Source of the DNA: UBA5429 sp942493315
Lineage (GTDB): Bacteria; Bacteroidota; Bacteroidia; Bacteroidales; WCHB1-69
Assembly: GCA_942493315.1 (NCBI GenBank)
Contig: OW818690.1
Coordinates: 868,001 to 932,000, forward strand
Direction of reading: 5' to 3'
Length of the DNA stretch: 64,000 nt
In this document: piece after piece, positions 49,060 through 58,090 of the stretch
Numbering within the stretch: position 1 is the stretch's first letter
Layout: each line of letters opens with the position of its first letter
Notes under the pieces: generated by a model
Databases searched by the model: none
The model's input: the letters and a program-made list of their open reading frames with translations, nothing else
What the model was told of the DNA's origin: nothing
Made by a program: the position numbers and the translations under genes

Positions 49060-51304
49060 CTTCATAAAGCTTTACCCTTGTGGTTTTGAACCTTATGGGG
49101 AACAATTGAGGTATTCTCTTTTTCTTCCAGAATATTTTGACTATCAGGATTTTGAACCTTTTTATTATAATGCGGATCAATTCGGTTTTTATTCTGAATA
49201 TGAAAACCAATATGAATCCAATGTGTATGACTGGTATCAGTTTACCCATAAAAAAGTGCCTGTTGAGGATATAAACCATTGTTTGAATCATCTAAAATAT
49301 AGTGATATACATGAAACAGCCTCAAATCTGTTTGTTCAATATCTTTATAAAAATAAGCTCCTAAATGTTATTGAGTACTTAAAAACTGCGAAAAAATGTG
49401 AAGATTTTAATAGTTTTGAAGTGGAAGATCCTTGGGAAAAAGATGTACATTTAAAATTAAAGTATGATACATTTATCAAAGAGTTGACTCAAAAACTGGA
49501 AAATGAAAAGTTGGCCTGGTTGAAGCGCAAATATGCATTTTTAACAATTAGAACTGCTTTTTATAATGAAAATCCTAATCTAGTTAAAGAATTATTTAAC
49601 ACTTATTTTACAAAAAGCAATAAGGATTATTTGTACTACTGGGCACTCTACTTTACCTGTTTTGAAAAATCCAATAATGGGATTGATCTTGCAAAAATTA
49701 TGGCTTTTTCTAAAGAGAAAAGATATGCAATCTACTACCATTTTCATTCCTCATTCCGTTTACAAAAAGCTCTTTCAAAAACTAAAAATTCAACGGATAT
49801 TGCCCTTCTTTATGCTTTTGCCTCCGTACAACGTTTAGCTCCCAATCTTGATTATTTGGTTAAAATATACGAAAACAGCAATAAGCTGCGACTATTAGAT
49901 TTTTTATTGTTACGAGAAATCAATAAAGTTGAGGATTGGGTGTTTACTCCTTACTATACAAACTATTATCCTTCTACGGTTAGCTATGATATTTGGTGGA
50001 ACGATTATATTGATAATCGTTTTTCTACCAATTTATTACGAGAAAGATCGGAAAAAGAGAGACGCTACGCTCAAAAACTTCTTCAATTTGTTGCATCTGT
50101 TGATTTGTCGAAAATAAAAGATATTGCCTTATGGAAAGCTGCTGAAATTGAGTTGTTGTTTATAACCAGAGATTACAAAACTTGTTTGACAAAAATTGAG
50201 GAATTTGAGAAAAAATATGCTCATACAAAATCAAAAGAATTGATAGAAAAGTTGAAAGCTTTGTGTTTGATTTCTGATCAGGTTCCCGGTAAAGCTATCA
50301 TTAAAGATCAGGTAAAACCAATCATTTTAAAATACATTAATGAAACACCGTTTATTTTTGCATTAGGAAGAGAGTTAGAATTTCTAGGAAATATTGCTGA
50401 TGGTATGGCTCTTATTTCATATCAAAACAGTAAAACCTCAACATATTACTATTTTTATGAATATTATGAAGACAATGGTTTCAAGTCTGTTTTCTGGAGA
50501 GGAAACCGATCACAGAAATCGGGAAATTTGAAATATTTTTACAACTATTTTGACTATTTGGATTTTGTATATAGTGTGACTGATCTTCAAAAAATAGTGT
50601 CAAAAATTGATTCTCCTTTGACCGGAGATTTTTACAAAAAGATTTATAGTACATTAATTCATGATAAAAAATACCTGACTGATATGTTAGGAACTAAATA
50701 TATCAGAGAAAATAGATTATATGAAGCATTAAAAATATTTGAATCTTTAGGAGCTCAATATTGGGAAGATAATTATAATCCCTGGGAAAGAGATCGTTTT
50801 GGTGATGGCTATTATTTTGATCAAAATCCCTTTTATGATATTAAATACACCAAATCTTTTATTCCTCATGAAGAAAAATATATTGTTACTAAACTTTCTG
50901 TAATAAAACACCTGATCAAATATCTCGAAATAGCCAATAATCCCAAAAATGAAAACCGAGATTATTACTATTTTCTGGTTGCCAATTGTTACCTTGGTAT
51001 GTCTCAGTACGGACACGCCTGGATGATACGCCGGTTCAATTTCACAACAAGTTTTATGGAATATAATGACGATTCTTATATTGACGAAAGAGAGTATCTA
51101 AATGCAGAATTAGCCCAACATTTTTACCATTTAGCCTATCTGCATGCCAAGACAAAACCGTTTAAAGCGCTTTGTTTGAGAATGGAAGAGTATATTACTG
51201 ATCCGGAAGGAAAATTTAAAAAATTGAAAAAAATATTTCCGGAATATTACGAAGATTTATCCTCCTGTGAAAATCTGGAGCTCTATTTCAAAAACCGGAG
51301 ATAA
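49019..51304 (+). CDS. Large secreted hypothetical protein, helical repeats
   Basis: The 761-residue protein starts inside the end of the preceding gene; MKRFPVFIIVLLSSFIKLYPCG is a good signal peptide, possibly a lipoprotein signal (LYPC), which supports this overlapping start. The rest is rich in aromatic residues and predicted helical with TPR-like pairs (e.g. ENRLYEALKIFESLGAQYW near 570, AELAQHFYHLAYLHAKT near 705). It probably works with the lipoprotein before it, because the two genes overlap. Function unknown. Confidence 0.75.
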   Translation: MKRFPVFIIVLLSSFIKLYPCGFEPYGEQLRYSLFLPEYFDYQDFEPFYYNADQFGFYSEYENQYESNVYDWYQFTHKKVPVEDINHCLNHLKYSDIHETASNLFVQYLYKNKLLNVIEYLKTAKKCEDFNSFEVEDPWEKDVHLKLKYDTFIKELTQKLENEKLAWLKRKYAFLTIRTAFYNENPNLVKELFNTYFTKSNKDYLYYWALYFTCFEKSNNGIDLAKIMAFSKEKRYAIYYHFHSSFRLQKALSKTKNSTDIALLYAFASVQRLAPNLDYLVKIYENSNKLRLLDFLLLREINKVEDWVFTPYYTNYYPSTVSYDIWWNDYIDNRFSTNLLRERSEKERRYAQKLLQFVASVDLSKIKDIALWKAAEIELLFITRDYKTCLTKIEEFEKKYAHTKSKELIEKLKALCLISDQVPGKAIIKDQVKPIILKYINETPFIFALGRELEFLGNIADGMALISYQNSKTSTYYYFYEYYEDNGFKSVFWRGNRSQKSGNLKYFYNYFDYLDFVYSVTDLQKIVSKIDSPLTGDFYKKIYSTLIHDKKYLTDMLGTKYIRENRLYEALKIFESLGAQYWEDNYNPWERDRFGDGYYFDQNPFYDIKYTKSFIPHEEKYIVTKLSVIKHLIKYLEIANNPKNENRDYYYFLVANCYLGMSQYGHAWMIRRFNFTTSFMEYNDDSYIDEREYLNAELAQHFYHLAYLHAKTKPFKALCLRMEEYITDPEGKFKKLKKIFPEYYEDLSSCENLELYFKNRR

Positions 51305-51355
51305 ACTTGAACTCCAGCTTCTAAAAGAGCTTGAAAATCATTACTCAATATTTTG

Positions 51356-51363
51356 TATCTTTG
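51356..51363 (+). promoter_or_regulatory. Promoter of the endonuclease I gene (-7 element)
   Basis: TATCTTTG in TTTTGTATCTTTGCAGG matches TAnnTTTG exactly, 20 bases before the ATG at 51384. This supports the shorter start of that gene. Confidence 0.65.
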
Positions 51364-51383
51364 CAGGTTCAAAACTTATCTTA

Positions 51384-52463
51384 ATGAAAAAAATATTTTT
51401 ATTTGTAATATTCTCTATTTCTGCACTTTACACTTTTGCGCAAATTCCTGCCAATTACTATTCTGCTGCACAAAATAAAAAAGGATATGCTTTAAGAGTC
51501 TCTTTATTCAATATTATAAAAAATCATACGGTGATCTCTTATGGCGGTTTATGGACAGCATACCAGCAAACCGACTTAAAACAAAACGGAAAAATCTGGG
51601 ATATGTACTCAGACAGACCAGGACAAAATCCTCCTTATGAATATACATACAGTTCTGATCAGTGTGGTAGTTATGGAAGTGAAGGAGATTGTTACAACAG
51701 AGAACATACCGTTCCTCAAAGCTGGTTCAATGAAGCTTCCCCAATGGTTTCAGATTTAATGCAAGTAGTGCCCACAGATGGATATGTTAATGGAAGACGA
51801 AGCAATTACCCTTATGGAGATGTTGCTACTGCTTCATATACAAGTCAAAATGGTTCCAAATTGGGATCCAGTGCTGTTTCGGGGTACTCCGGAACCGTAT
51901 TTGAACCGATTGATGAATACAAAGGGGATTTTGCGAGAATCTATTTTTATATGTCGGTATGCTATATGGATAAAAACCTAAGTGCTGCTTCTGAATCGAT
52001 GTTTAACCAAGGAAGTTTAAAACCCTGGGCTTTAGCATTATTGATTCAGTGGAGCAATCAAGACCCTGTTAGCCAAAAGGAGATCAACCGAAATAATGCT
52101 ACTTATCAACAGCAGGGAAATCGAAATCCTTTTGTAGATTATCCTGAATTGGTTGGAAAAATTTATGGAGCAGATTCAGTAAATCTATTCCTTCCAAATG
52201 CCATAGATGAATATTCCAATGTGGATTATATCTCTTTTTCAAATCCATCCAAAGAGGAGATTCAACTTTTTTATTCCGGAGATTTTGAAAATTATAATGA
52301 AGTAACGTTTTCATTATACGATATTCAGGGGAAACTACTCGTTCATAAATCATTAACCGATAAACCAAACACCATAACACTACAACAATTTCCTTCCGGA
52401 ATCTATCTGGTAAAAATAGTTTATCCTCAGTATAACAAAGTATATAAGTTAGTAATACAATAG
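51384..52463 (+). CDS. Secreted endonuclease I family nuclease with T9SS sorting domain
   Basis: I choose ATG 51384 because it starts a clear signal peptide (MKKIFLFVIFSISALYTFAQ) and follows a promoter. The 359-residue protein has the endonuclease I core: GLWTAYQQTD, CYNREHTVPQSWFN near residue 108 (catalytic HTVPQSW), SDLMQVVPTDGYVNGRRSNYP near 128 and a KGDFARIYFYMSVCY region near 178. The last ~75 residues form a T9SS sorting domain (SLYDIQGKLL … FPSGIYLVKIV). It degrades extracellular DNA or RNA. Confidence 0.9.
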   Translation: MKKIFLFVIFSISALYTFAQIPANYYSAAQNKKGYALRVSLFNIIKNHTVISYGGLWTAYQQTDLKQNGKIWDMYSDRPGQNPPYEYTYSSDQCGSYGSEGDCYNREHTVPQSWFNEASPMVSDLMQVVPTDGYVNGRRSNYPYGDVATASYTSQNGSKLGSSAVSGYSGTVFEPIDEYKGDFARIYFYMSVCYMDKNLSAASESMFNQGSLKPWALALLIQWSNQDPVSQKEINRNNATYQQQGNRNPFVDYPELVGKIYGADSVNLFLPNAIDEYSNVDYISFSNPSKEEIQLFYSGDFENYNEVTFSLYDIQGKLLVHKSLTDKPNTITLQQFPSGIYLVKIVYPQYNKVYKLVIQ

Positions 52464-52466
52464 ATT

Positions 52467-52916
52467 ATGGCAACTTTAAGATTAACCAAAGTATTCTCTT
52501 ATGCAATGGCCCATGCCCTTGTAAATTATGATGGACTTTGTAAAAATATTCACGGGCACAATTATCATTTAGAAGTAACTGTGATAGGAAGTCCTGTGAG
52601 CGAAAATTCCTCTCCCAAAAAAGGGATGTTGATTGACTTTTCTGATTTGAAAACAATTATAAATCAGAATATTGTAGATGTATGGGATCATGCATTGATG
52701 CTCAATGAAGCCACTAATCCTGAACTGATCTCCTTGTTAAAAATGAGTTATGAAAGGATCATTTTAGTTCCATTTCAACCCACTACAGAAAATATGTTGT
52801 GCCATCTGGCTGAAACCATTAAACAACTTCTTCCTCAAGGCGTTTGTTTATATTCCATCAAATTAAAAGAGACAGAAAACTCTTATGCAGAGTGGTATGC
52901 TGTTGATAATGAATAA
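52467..52916 (+). CDS. 6-pyruvoyl-tetrahydropterin synthase / QueD family protein
   Basis: The 149-residue protein has the zinc-binding His pattern of the family: MAHALVNYDGLCKNIHGHNYHLEV near residues 12-35, DFSDLKTIIN near 53, VWDHALMLNE near 73 and a C-terminal ETENSYAEW near 138. It is probably QueD (6-carboxy-tetrahydropterin synthase) of queuosine synthesis, but family alone does not exclude other pterin roles. It starts 3 bases after the nuclease stop and overlaps or abuts era. Confidence 0.88.
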   Translation: MATLRLTKVFSYAMAHALVNYDGLCKNIHGHNYHLEVTVIGSPVSENSSPKKGMLIDFSDLKTIINQNIVDVWDHALMLNEATNPELISLLKMSYERIILVPFQPTTENMLCHLAETIKQLLPQGVCLYSIKLKETENSYAEWYAVDNE

Positions 52917-52926
52917 TAAAGAAAAA

Positions 52927-53817
52927 ATGACAGAAACAAATCATAAAGCGGGATTCGTAAATCTTATTGGAAATCCCAACGTTGGTAAAAGTACTTTAAT
53001 GAATCGATTGGTGGGTGAAAATCTCTCCATCATTACGCATAAAGCTCAAACCACCAGACACAGAATTAAGGGGATTGTAAATGGTGATGATTTTCAAATT
53101 GTGTATTCTGATCTTCCCGGGGTTTTAAATCCCGCATATAAAATGCAGGAGTTGATGATGAAATTCGTTAACGAAGCATTAAAAGATGCAGATATCATTC
53201 TTTACATGGTAGAATGTGGTGAGAAAAATTATAATGAATCTATCATTGAAAGATTGAAGAACTTTGATCAACCCATTTTGCTTATTATCAATAAAATAGA
53301 TAAAGCATCTACTGAAACTATTGAAGAAACAAAACTGGTTTGGTCTCAATTGTTGCCTCAGGCAGAGCAATTTATGATCTCTGCATTAAACAATATCAAT
53401 CTGGATCTTTTATTGAACAGAATTATTGAATTGTTACCTGTGTCTCCCCCATTTTTCCCAAAAGATGATTTAACCGATAAACCAGTTCGATTTTTTATTT
53501 CTGAAATTATCCGAGAAAAAATCCTTTTATTGTACAAAAAAGAGATCCCTTACAGTGTAGAAGTGGTGGTGGAAAGTTTTAAAGAGAGTGATAATATTGT
53601 ACGTATTAGTGCGATGTTATACTGCGAAAGAGATACACAGAAGGGGATTCTTATTGGAAATAAAGGATCAGCAATCAAACAATTGGGTATAGAATCGAGA
53701 GAATCCATCGAAGCTTTTCTAGAAAAACAAGTGTATTTGGATCTTTCCGTTAAAGTGTTAAAAGATTGGAGAAATCAGGATTTAATGATGAAACGTTTTG
53801 GCTATTTTGAAGGCTAA
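52927..53817 (+). CDS. era: GTPase Era
   Basis: Start chosen at ATG 52927 (MTETNHKAGFVNLIGNPNVGKST), which gives the family's usual short N-terminus; ATG 52909 is an alternative overlapping the upstream stop. The ~296-residue protein has G1 GNPNVGKS, G2 TTRHRIKG, G3 DLPG, G4 NKID and the C-terminal KH domain with IGNKGSAIKQLG near 255. It helps 16S rRNA maturation and small-subunit assembly. Confidence 0.96.
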   Translation: MTETNHKAGFVNLIGNPNVGKSTLMNRLVGENLSIITHKAQTTRHRIKGIVNGDDFQIVYSDLPGVLNPAYKMQELMMKFVNEALKDADIILYMVECGEKNYNESIIERLKNFDQPILLIINKIDKASTETIEETKLVWSQLLPQAEQFMISALNNINLDLLLNRIIELLPVSPPFFPKDDLTDKPVRFFISEIIREKILLLYKKEIPYSVEVVVESFKESDNIVRISAMLYCERDTQKGILIGNKGSAIKQLGIESRESIEAFLEKQVYLDLSVKVLKDWRNQDLMMKRFGYFEG

Positions 53818-53821
53818 AACA

Positions 53822-54064
53822 TTATGGGACTGGATCATATCCACTCCCACCCCAAGGATTACATCGGATCACTCTAACTATTGTTAACCACAACCCTTTT
53901 ATGGGTCCATGTTTTTTGATTGCTTCAACACCATAGACCGAACAAGTGGGTGTAAAACGACAACTTCTTCCCATCAAAGGAGATAAAAAGATCTGATACA
54001 ATTTGATCAAACCCACAAAAAGGAGTGTAAATAACTGAGCTATTATTTTCAGGATCTTTTTCAT
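53822..54064 (-). CDS. yidD: Membrane protein insertion efficiency factor YidD
   Basis: Start at the internal ATG (54062-54064, MKKILKIIAQ), since a longer frame would run into the tRNA gene. The 80-residue protein has the YidD signature: IKLYQIFLSPLMGRSCRFTPTCSVYG near residue 20-45, EAIKKHG, and RCNPWGGSGYDPVP at the end. It assists membrane protein insertion with YidC. It converges with era, 4 bases apart. Confidence 0.95.
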   Translation of the reverse strand: MKKILKIIAQLFTLLFVGLIKLYQIFLSPLMGRSCRFTPTCSVYGVEAIKKHGPIKGLWLTIVRVIRCNPWGGSGYDPVP

Positions 54065-54078
54065 TGAAAGAAATTTAG

Positions 54079-54152
54079 TGACTCCGGCGGGATTCAAACC
54101 CACGACCTTCAGAACCGGAATCTGACGTTCTATTCAGCTGAACTACGGAGCC
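54079..54152 (-). tRNA. tRNA-Arg (anticodon CCG)
   Basis: On the minus strand the 74-nt sequence folds as a cloverleaf: acceptor GGCTCCG with CGGAGTC, D arm GTTCAGCTGAATAGAAC, anticodon stem TCAGA/TCTGA with loop TTCCGGT (anticodon CCG, reading codon CGG), and T arm GTGGGTTTGAATCCCGC. The discriminator is A and no CCA is encoded. Confidence 0.95.
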
Positions 54153-54196
54153 CTTTTTCGGTTTGCAAAGATACGATTTTGTATTTAATTTTTTAT

Positions 54197-54204
54197 TATC
54201 TTTG
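54197..54204 (+). promoter_or_regulatory. Promoter of the DksA-like gene (-7 element)
   Basis: TATCTTTG in TTATCTTTGCATCC matches TAnnTTTG, 25 bases before ATG 54230. It supports that start rather than the longer frame from 54179. Confidence 0.6.
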
Positions 54205-54229
54205 CATCCTAATCATAAAATATACTGCC

Positions 54230-54613
54230 ATGTCAGAAAATGTTGTAAACAGATATTCAGATGAAGAATTGGAAGAATTCCGTATTCTCATTGAGGGAAA
54301 AATTTTAGCAGCAAAACAGGGTTTAGATGTTTACTCCGAAGCATATAGTAACTCGGGTAATGACACAACAGACACTTCTCCAACTTTCAAAATTCTTGAA
54401 GAGGGTAACCAGGTATTGTCTAAAGAGGAAAATAGTCGTTTGGCCAGTCGTTTGGATAAGTATATCAAAAATCTTGAAGCCGCTTTAGTTAGAATTGAAA
54501 ATAAAACTTATGGTATTTGTAGAGTTACAGGAAACCTGATCCCTAAAGAGAGACTCAAAAGTGTTCCTCATGCTACCCTAAGTTTTGATGCAAAGGTAAA
54601 CGAAAAAAAGTAA
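54230..54613 (+). CDS. TraR/DksA family zinc-finger-like regulator
   Basis: Start chosen at ATG 54230 (MSENVVNRYSDEEL) after the promoter. The 127-residue protein has the coiled-coil part with the acidic DxxDxxT-like tip (GNDTTDTSPTF near 46-56) and a C-terminal finger region YGICRVTGNLIPKERL near 100-115. The finger keeps only one Cys, as often in Bacteroidetes members. It probably binds RNA polymerase through the secondary channel. It is followed by lspA after 1 base. Confidence 0.9.
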   Translation: MSENVVNRYSDEELEEFRILIEGKILAAKQGLDVYSEAYSNSGNDTTDTSPTFKILEEGNQVLSKEENSRLASRLDKYIKNLEAALVRIENKTYGICRVTGNLIPKERLKSVPHATLSFDAKVNEKK

Positions 54614-54614
54614 A

Positions 54615-55235
54615 GTGAAAAAGTGGAATAAATACGCCCTTGTATCCTTTTTAATCATCTTTCTTGTACTTATTGCTGACCAGATTTTAAAAATTTGGGT
54701 AAAGACCAATATGCAAATTGGTGAAATTAAACCCATTATGGGTCATTGGTTTAATCTCTTTTTTGTTGAAAATGAGGGGATGGCTTTTGGGCTCTCTTTT
54801 GGTCCAAAATTTGGAAAAATTATTTTAACTTTAATTCGAATTGGTGTTGCAAGTTTTTTGATTTACTATTTGATTAAAATCATTAAACATACAAAAGCAG
54901 ATTTTATAATAGTTACAGCCTTTTCATTAATAATTGCCGGTGCTATTGGAAATATTATTGATAGTTTATTTTATGGCATCATTTATAATTATGCTCCTTT
55001 AATGTTAGGAAAAGTGGTTGATATGTTTTATTTTCAACTATTTAGAATACCTAACTGGGTTCCACTTTGGGGCGGAAACCATTTTTTTCCTGCCATTTTT
55101 AACATTGCTGATTCCTGTGTGACAATGGGTGTGTTATTGGTTTTGATCTTTAATAAAAGATTTTTCCCTTCAAACAAAACCACATTGGAATCTATTGAAA
55201 CGGAACCTGAATCTAACCCGCAACAGCCAGAGTAA
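54615..55235 (+). CDS. lspA: Lipoprotein signal peptidase
   Basis: GTG start at 54615, one base after the preceding stop. The 206-residue inner-membrane aspartic protease has four membrane helices and the two catalytic Asp regions: GAIGNIIDSLFYG near residue 113-125 and FNIADSCVTMGV near 160-171. It cuts prolipoproteins before the lipidated Cys. The 3' end overlaps the convergent comF gene by 23 bases. Confidence 0.96.
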   Translation: MKKWNKYALVSFLIIFLVLIADQILKIWVKTNMQIGEIKPIMGHWFNLFFVENEGMAFGLSFGPKFGKIILTLIRIGVASFLIYYLIKIIKHTKADFIIVTAFSLIIAGAIGNIIDSLFYGIIYNYAPLMLGKVVDMFYFQLFRIPNWVPLWGGNHFFPAIFNIADSCVTMGVLLVLIFNKRFFPSNKTTLESIETEPESNPQQPE

Positions 55236-55911
55236 TCACACTTACTCTTACCCCTTCCACTTCTTTTAATTTTACAATCGCAGCTTCTAAGGTGGCTCCT
55301 GTTGTTAATACGTCATCACAAATCAAAATGTGTTTATTTTTTATTAGGTTCGGTTGAATAACCTCAAAAACATCTTTTACATTTTCCCAACGATTAAAAC
55401 GTCCCTTTTTAGTTTGTGTTTCTGTAAACTCTTTCCTTATCAAAACAGATGTTAAATAGGGTTTGTTAATAGCCTCACTAAACCCTTTAACCAACCATTC
55501 ACTTTGATTGTATCCTCTCTTTTTCTCTTTCTTCTTATGTAGCGGAATGGGAATTAAAAAATCAATATCTTCCAAATTCTGATGATCTATCAATTGTTTT
55601 CCATAGTAGTTGCCTAAAAAGCAAGCCAACTCCTTTCCCCCTTTGTACTTGATTTGATGCAAAATAGATTGTACACTATTTCCTTTTCGGTAAAATAAAA
55701 AACTAAAAATGTTTTCAATGTAAACTCTTCCCATGAAACTATAAATCAATGGATTATAGTCCAATTCATGGTAATGTGTTTCCGGTAACTGGTGCAAACA
55801 TTTCAAACAAAAAAATTGTTCTTTTTGTTTTAAAGCATGTAAACAAGATACACATATGTGAGGGTAAAAGAACGTTAAAATGTTTTCGAGTAGGTGTAAG
55901 ATTTTTTTCAT
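55213..55911 (-). CDS. ComF family phosphoribosyltransferase-like protein
   Basis: The 232-residue protein has an N-terminal zinc-finger-like CVSCL…CLKCL (residues 20-40), the RGYNQSEWLVKGF motif near 140, and the PRPP-like motif ILICDDVLTTGATLEAA near 196. Homologues act in DNA uptake during transformation, which fits the presence of dprA. Confidence 0.9.
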   Translation of the reverse strand: MKKILHLLENILTFFYPHICVSCLHALKQKEQFFCLKCLHQLPETHYHELDYNPLIYSFMGRVYIENIFSFLFYRKGNSVQSILHQIKYKGGKELACFLGNYYGKQLIDHQNLEDIDFLIPIPLHKKKEKKRGYNQSEWLVKGFSEAINKPYLTSVLIRKEFTETQTKKGRFNRWENVKDVFEVIQPNLIKNKHILICDDVLTTGATLEAAIVKLKEVEGVRVSVITLAVAG

Positions 55912-55980
55912 TTCAATACAATTTTATTAGTATTTTTGCAGTTCATAATTTTAGTAAACAAAAATATAAAATATAATATT

Positions 55981-56904
55981 ATGGAAACATATAATTCAAA
56001 AAATGAAGAAAAAAATCCTTTAAAAAAATGGGTTGTTTTATTAGGAATTTTGACCGGTGTTTTTCTTTGTACTACACTCTATTTTGGTTTCTTTTCAAAA
56101 CCTATTTTTAACACTCAGTATATTCAAACCGTTCAAGAAAAGGATAATCTTCAATCTGAATTAGATGCATTAATCAGCGAACATAATAAAATTAAGTTAG
56201 AATATGGAGATCTTTCTAATCAACTTACCGAAAAAGACAGCGTCATCTTAGCAAATGCTGCTGAAATTAAAAAGTTAATCAATAGTCAAGCTGACTATAG
56301 AAAAATTAAAAAACAATTAACTCGTCTTCAAAACATTACTCAAGAGTATGTAACAGAGATTGATCAACTATATACCGAAAACAAAAGATTGAAAGAGGAA
56401 AATACACAAGTGAAAACTCAATTAGCTGAATCTAAAGTTGAATCAGCTAATCTTCAACAAGATAAAGAAAATCTAAATAAAAAAATTAACACTGCTGCTG
56501 TTTTAAAAGCGTATAACATTTATGCTCGTCCTATCTATTTCAAAAGAAAAGGGGAAGAAGTTATAACAGAAAAAGCGAGTCGTGTAACTCAAATTAAAAC
56601 CACATTCATTTTAAGTGAAAACTCTCTTATTCCTGCTGGTCCAGTTAACGTTTATTGCAGAATTGCAATACCTGAAACCGGAAGAGTTTTAACTCCCGGA
56701 TCCGGTGATGCTTTCACTTTTAACTATCAAGAACAAAAACTTCAATACTCCGTTAAAAAAACGATCAATTATAATGGCTCCGCTGAAACGATTTCATTAT
56801 TGTGGGATTTAAAAGAAAAAGATAAAGCCGTTAAAGGAAAATATATTATTCAAGTTTATACAGATAATCATTTATTAGGAGAATCTTCATTTGAATTGAA
56901 ATAA
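55981..56904 (+). CDS. Membrane-anchored coiled-coil protein
   Basis: ATG 55981 (METYNSKNEEK) is preferred over the in-frame start at 55936. The 307-residue protein has a single membrane helix (about 17-38), a long coiled coil (about 48-175, VQEKDNLQSELDAL…) and a C-terminal beta domain (about 180-307). Such proteins are frequent near ftsX in Bacteroidetes; function is unclear, possibly in the cell envelope. It lies 25 bases upstream of ftsX. Confidence 0.8.
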   Translation: METYNSKNEEKNPLKKWVVLLGILTGVFLCTTLYFGFFSKPIFNTQYIQTVQEKDNLQSELDALISEHNKIKLEYGDLSNQLTEKDSVILANAAEIKKLINSQADYRKIKKQLTRLQNITQEYVTEIDQLYTENKRLKEENTQVKTQLAESKVESANLQQDKENLNKKINTAAVLKAYNIYARPIYFKRKGEEVITEKASRVTQIKTTFILSENSLIPAGPVNVYCRIAIPETGRVLTPGSGDAFTFNYQEQKLQYSVKKTINYNGSAETISLLWDLKEKDKAVKGKYIIQVYTDNHLLGESSFELK

Positions 56905-56929
56905 TTTTTCCCTAACCCAATTATACCCT

Positions 56930-57814
56930 ATGTCAAAATATTCAGATTCTATTGATAAAATAACAAAAGCCAGATTGAAATTGTCCGCTTTCGGATCCAT
57001 TTTTAGTCTTGCCTTAACTATGTTTTTTATCGGAACTTTAGTTTTTTTCGTATTTTTTTCCTATCAATTTATCAACAATATTTCTAAGAAAATTGAAATT
57101 GAAATATTGTTCTATCCTGATGTAAAAGAGGCAGATATCATGGCTTTTGAGCAAAAACTAAAGTTAGAACCCTATATTTCAGCTTCCCGTTTTTCATCTC
57201 AAATTGAAAATACCAAAGAAGCGATCAAGACCATAGGAAATGACTATACTGAAATCATTGCCAATCCTATCAATGCTTCTGTAATTATCGGTGTTTCCCC
57301 CGAATATGCCAATAGCGATTCTTTGGAAATGATTTCAAAAAGAATTAAAATGAACAGTACCGTTCAGGATGTTCAATATTCTGATGCTATCGTGAAAGCT
57401 GTTCTCAATAACTTCGTAAAAATTCAAATTATCATTATTGTAATATGTGCTATTTTTATGATAATTTCTATGTTACTTATTGGTAATTATTTACGCTTAA
57501 CTATCTATGCAAAGAGGTTCAGTATCCGCTCTATGTTATTAGTAGGTGCTACCAAAAAATTTGTTAGAAAACCTTTCTTATTTAAAGGTTTTGTCCAAGG
57601 TGTTTGGGGCGGTTTTATCGCCATCATTTTGTTAGCATTTTTTGTGTATCAGGGTAATTTGATTATTCCTGAATTTGTCGATTTTTCAAATATTTTTTAT
57701 ATTTCATTAATATTAGGATCTTTATTTGTGTTTTCAATTCTGTTTACCGTTATTATCTCGTTAACTTCTGTAAACAAATACATTAGCATTAATACAGATC
57801 GTTTATATTTATAA
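56930..57814 (+). CDS. ftsX: Cell division protein FtsX
   Basis: The 294-residue membrane protein has FtsX topology: first helix about 21-47, an extracytoplasmic domain (about 50-165), and three helices in the second half including the region VGATKKFVRKPFLFKGFVQG near 205-225. With FtsE (not nearby) it controls peptidoglycan hydrolysis at division. Members of this phylum often encode ftsX apart from ftsE. Confidence 0.92.
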   Translation: MSKYSDSIDKITKARLKLSAFGSIFSLALTMFFIGTLVFFVFFSYQFINNISKKIEIEILFYPDVKEADIMAFEQKLKLEPYISASRFSSQIENTKEAIKTIGNDYTEIIANPINASVIIGVSPEYANSDSLEMISKRIKMNSTVQDVQYSDAIVKAVLNNFVKIQIIIIVICAIFMIISMLLIGNYLRLTIYAKRFSIRSMLLVGATKKFVRKPFLFKGFVQGVWGGFIAIILLAFFVYQGNLIIPEFVDFSNIFYISLILGSLFVFSILFTVIISLTSVNKYISINTDRLYL

Positions 57815-57824
57815 TTTTTTTATC

Positions 57825-58079
57825 ATGTCAACGCCAACAAAAAATTCTCCCCCTATTTTTAGAAGATTTAACTATATTTTAATGATTATTGGTATCGTTT
57901 GTCTAATCATTGGATACATTCTTTTATCTGGAGGTGGATCAACTGATCCAAATGGTTTTAATCCTGAAATTTTTAATACAAGACGAATTGTCATTGCTCC
58001 TTTAGTAATGTTGATTGGTTTGATTATTGGTATTGTAGCGATTATGTACCATCCGAAAGTCAAACCAAATCAAGAGTAG
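57825..58079 (+). CDS. DUF3098 membrane protein
   Basis: The 84-residue protein has two membrane helices (about 14-31 and 54-73) with the conserved FNYILMIIGIVCLIIGYILLSGGG and NPEIFNTRRIVIAPL patterns of DUF3098. It is almost always found right after ftsX in Bacteroidetes; function unknown. Confidence 0.9.
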   Translation: MSTPTKNSPPIFRRFNYILMIIGIVCLIIGYILLSGGGSTDPNGFNPEIFNTRRIVIAPLVMLIGLIIGIVAIMYHPKVKPNQE

Positions 58080-58090
58080 TTTTTCAATCC

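Noticed and set aside
54065..54103. N-terminal extension of yidD
   Set aside because: It would overlap the tRNA-Arg gene, and the YidD family starts at the internal Met.
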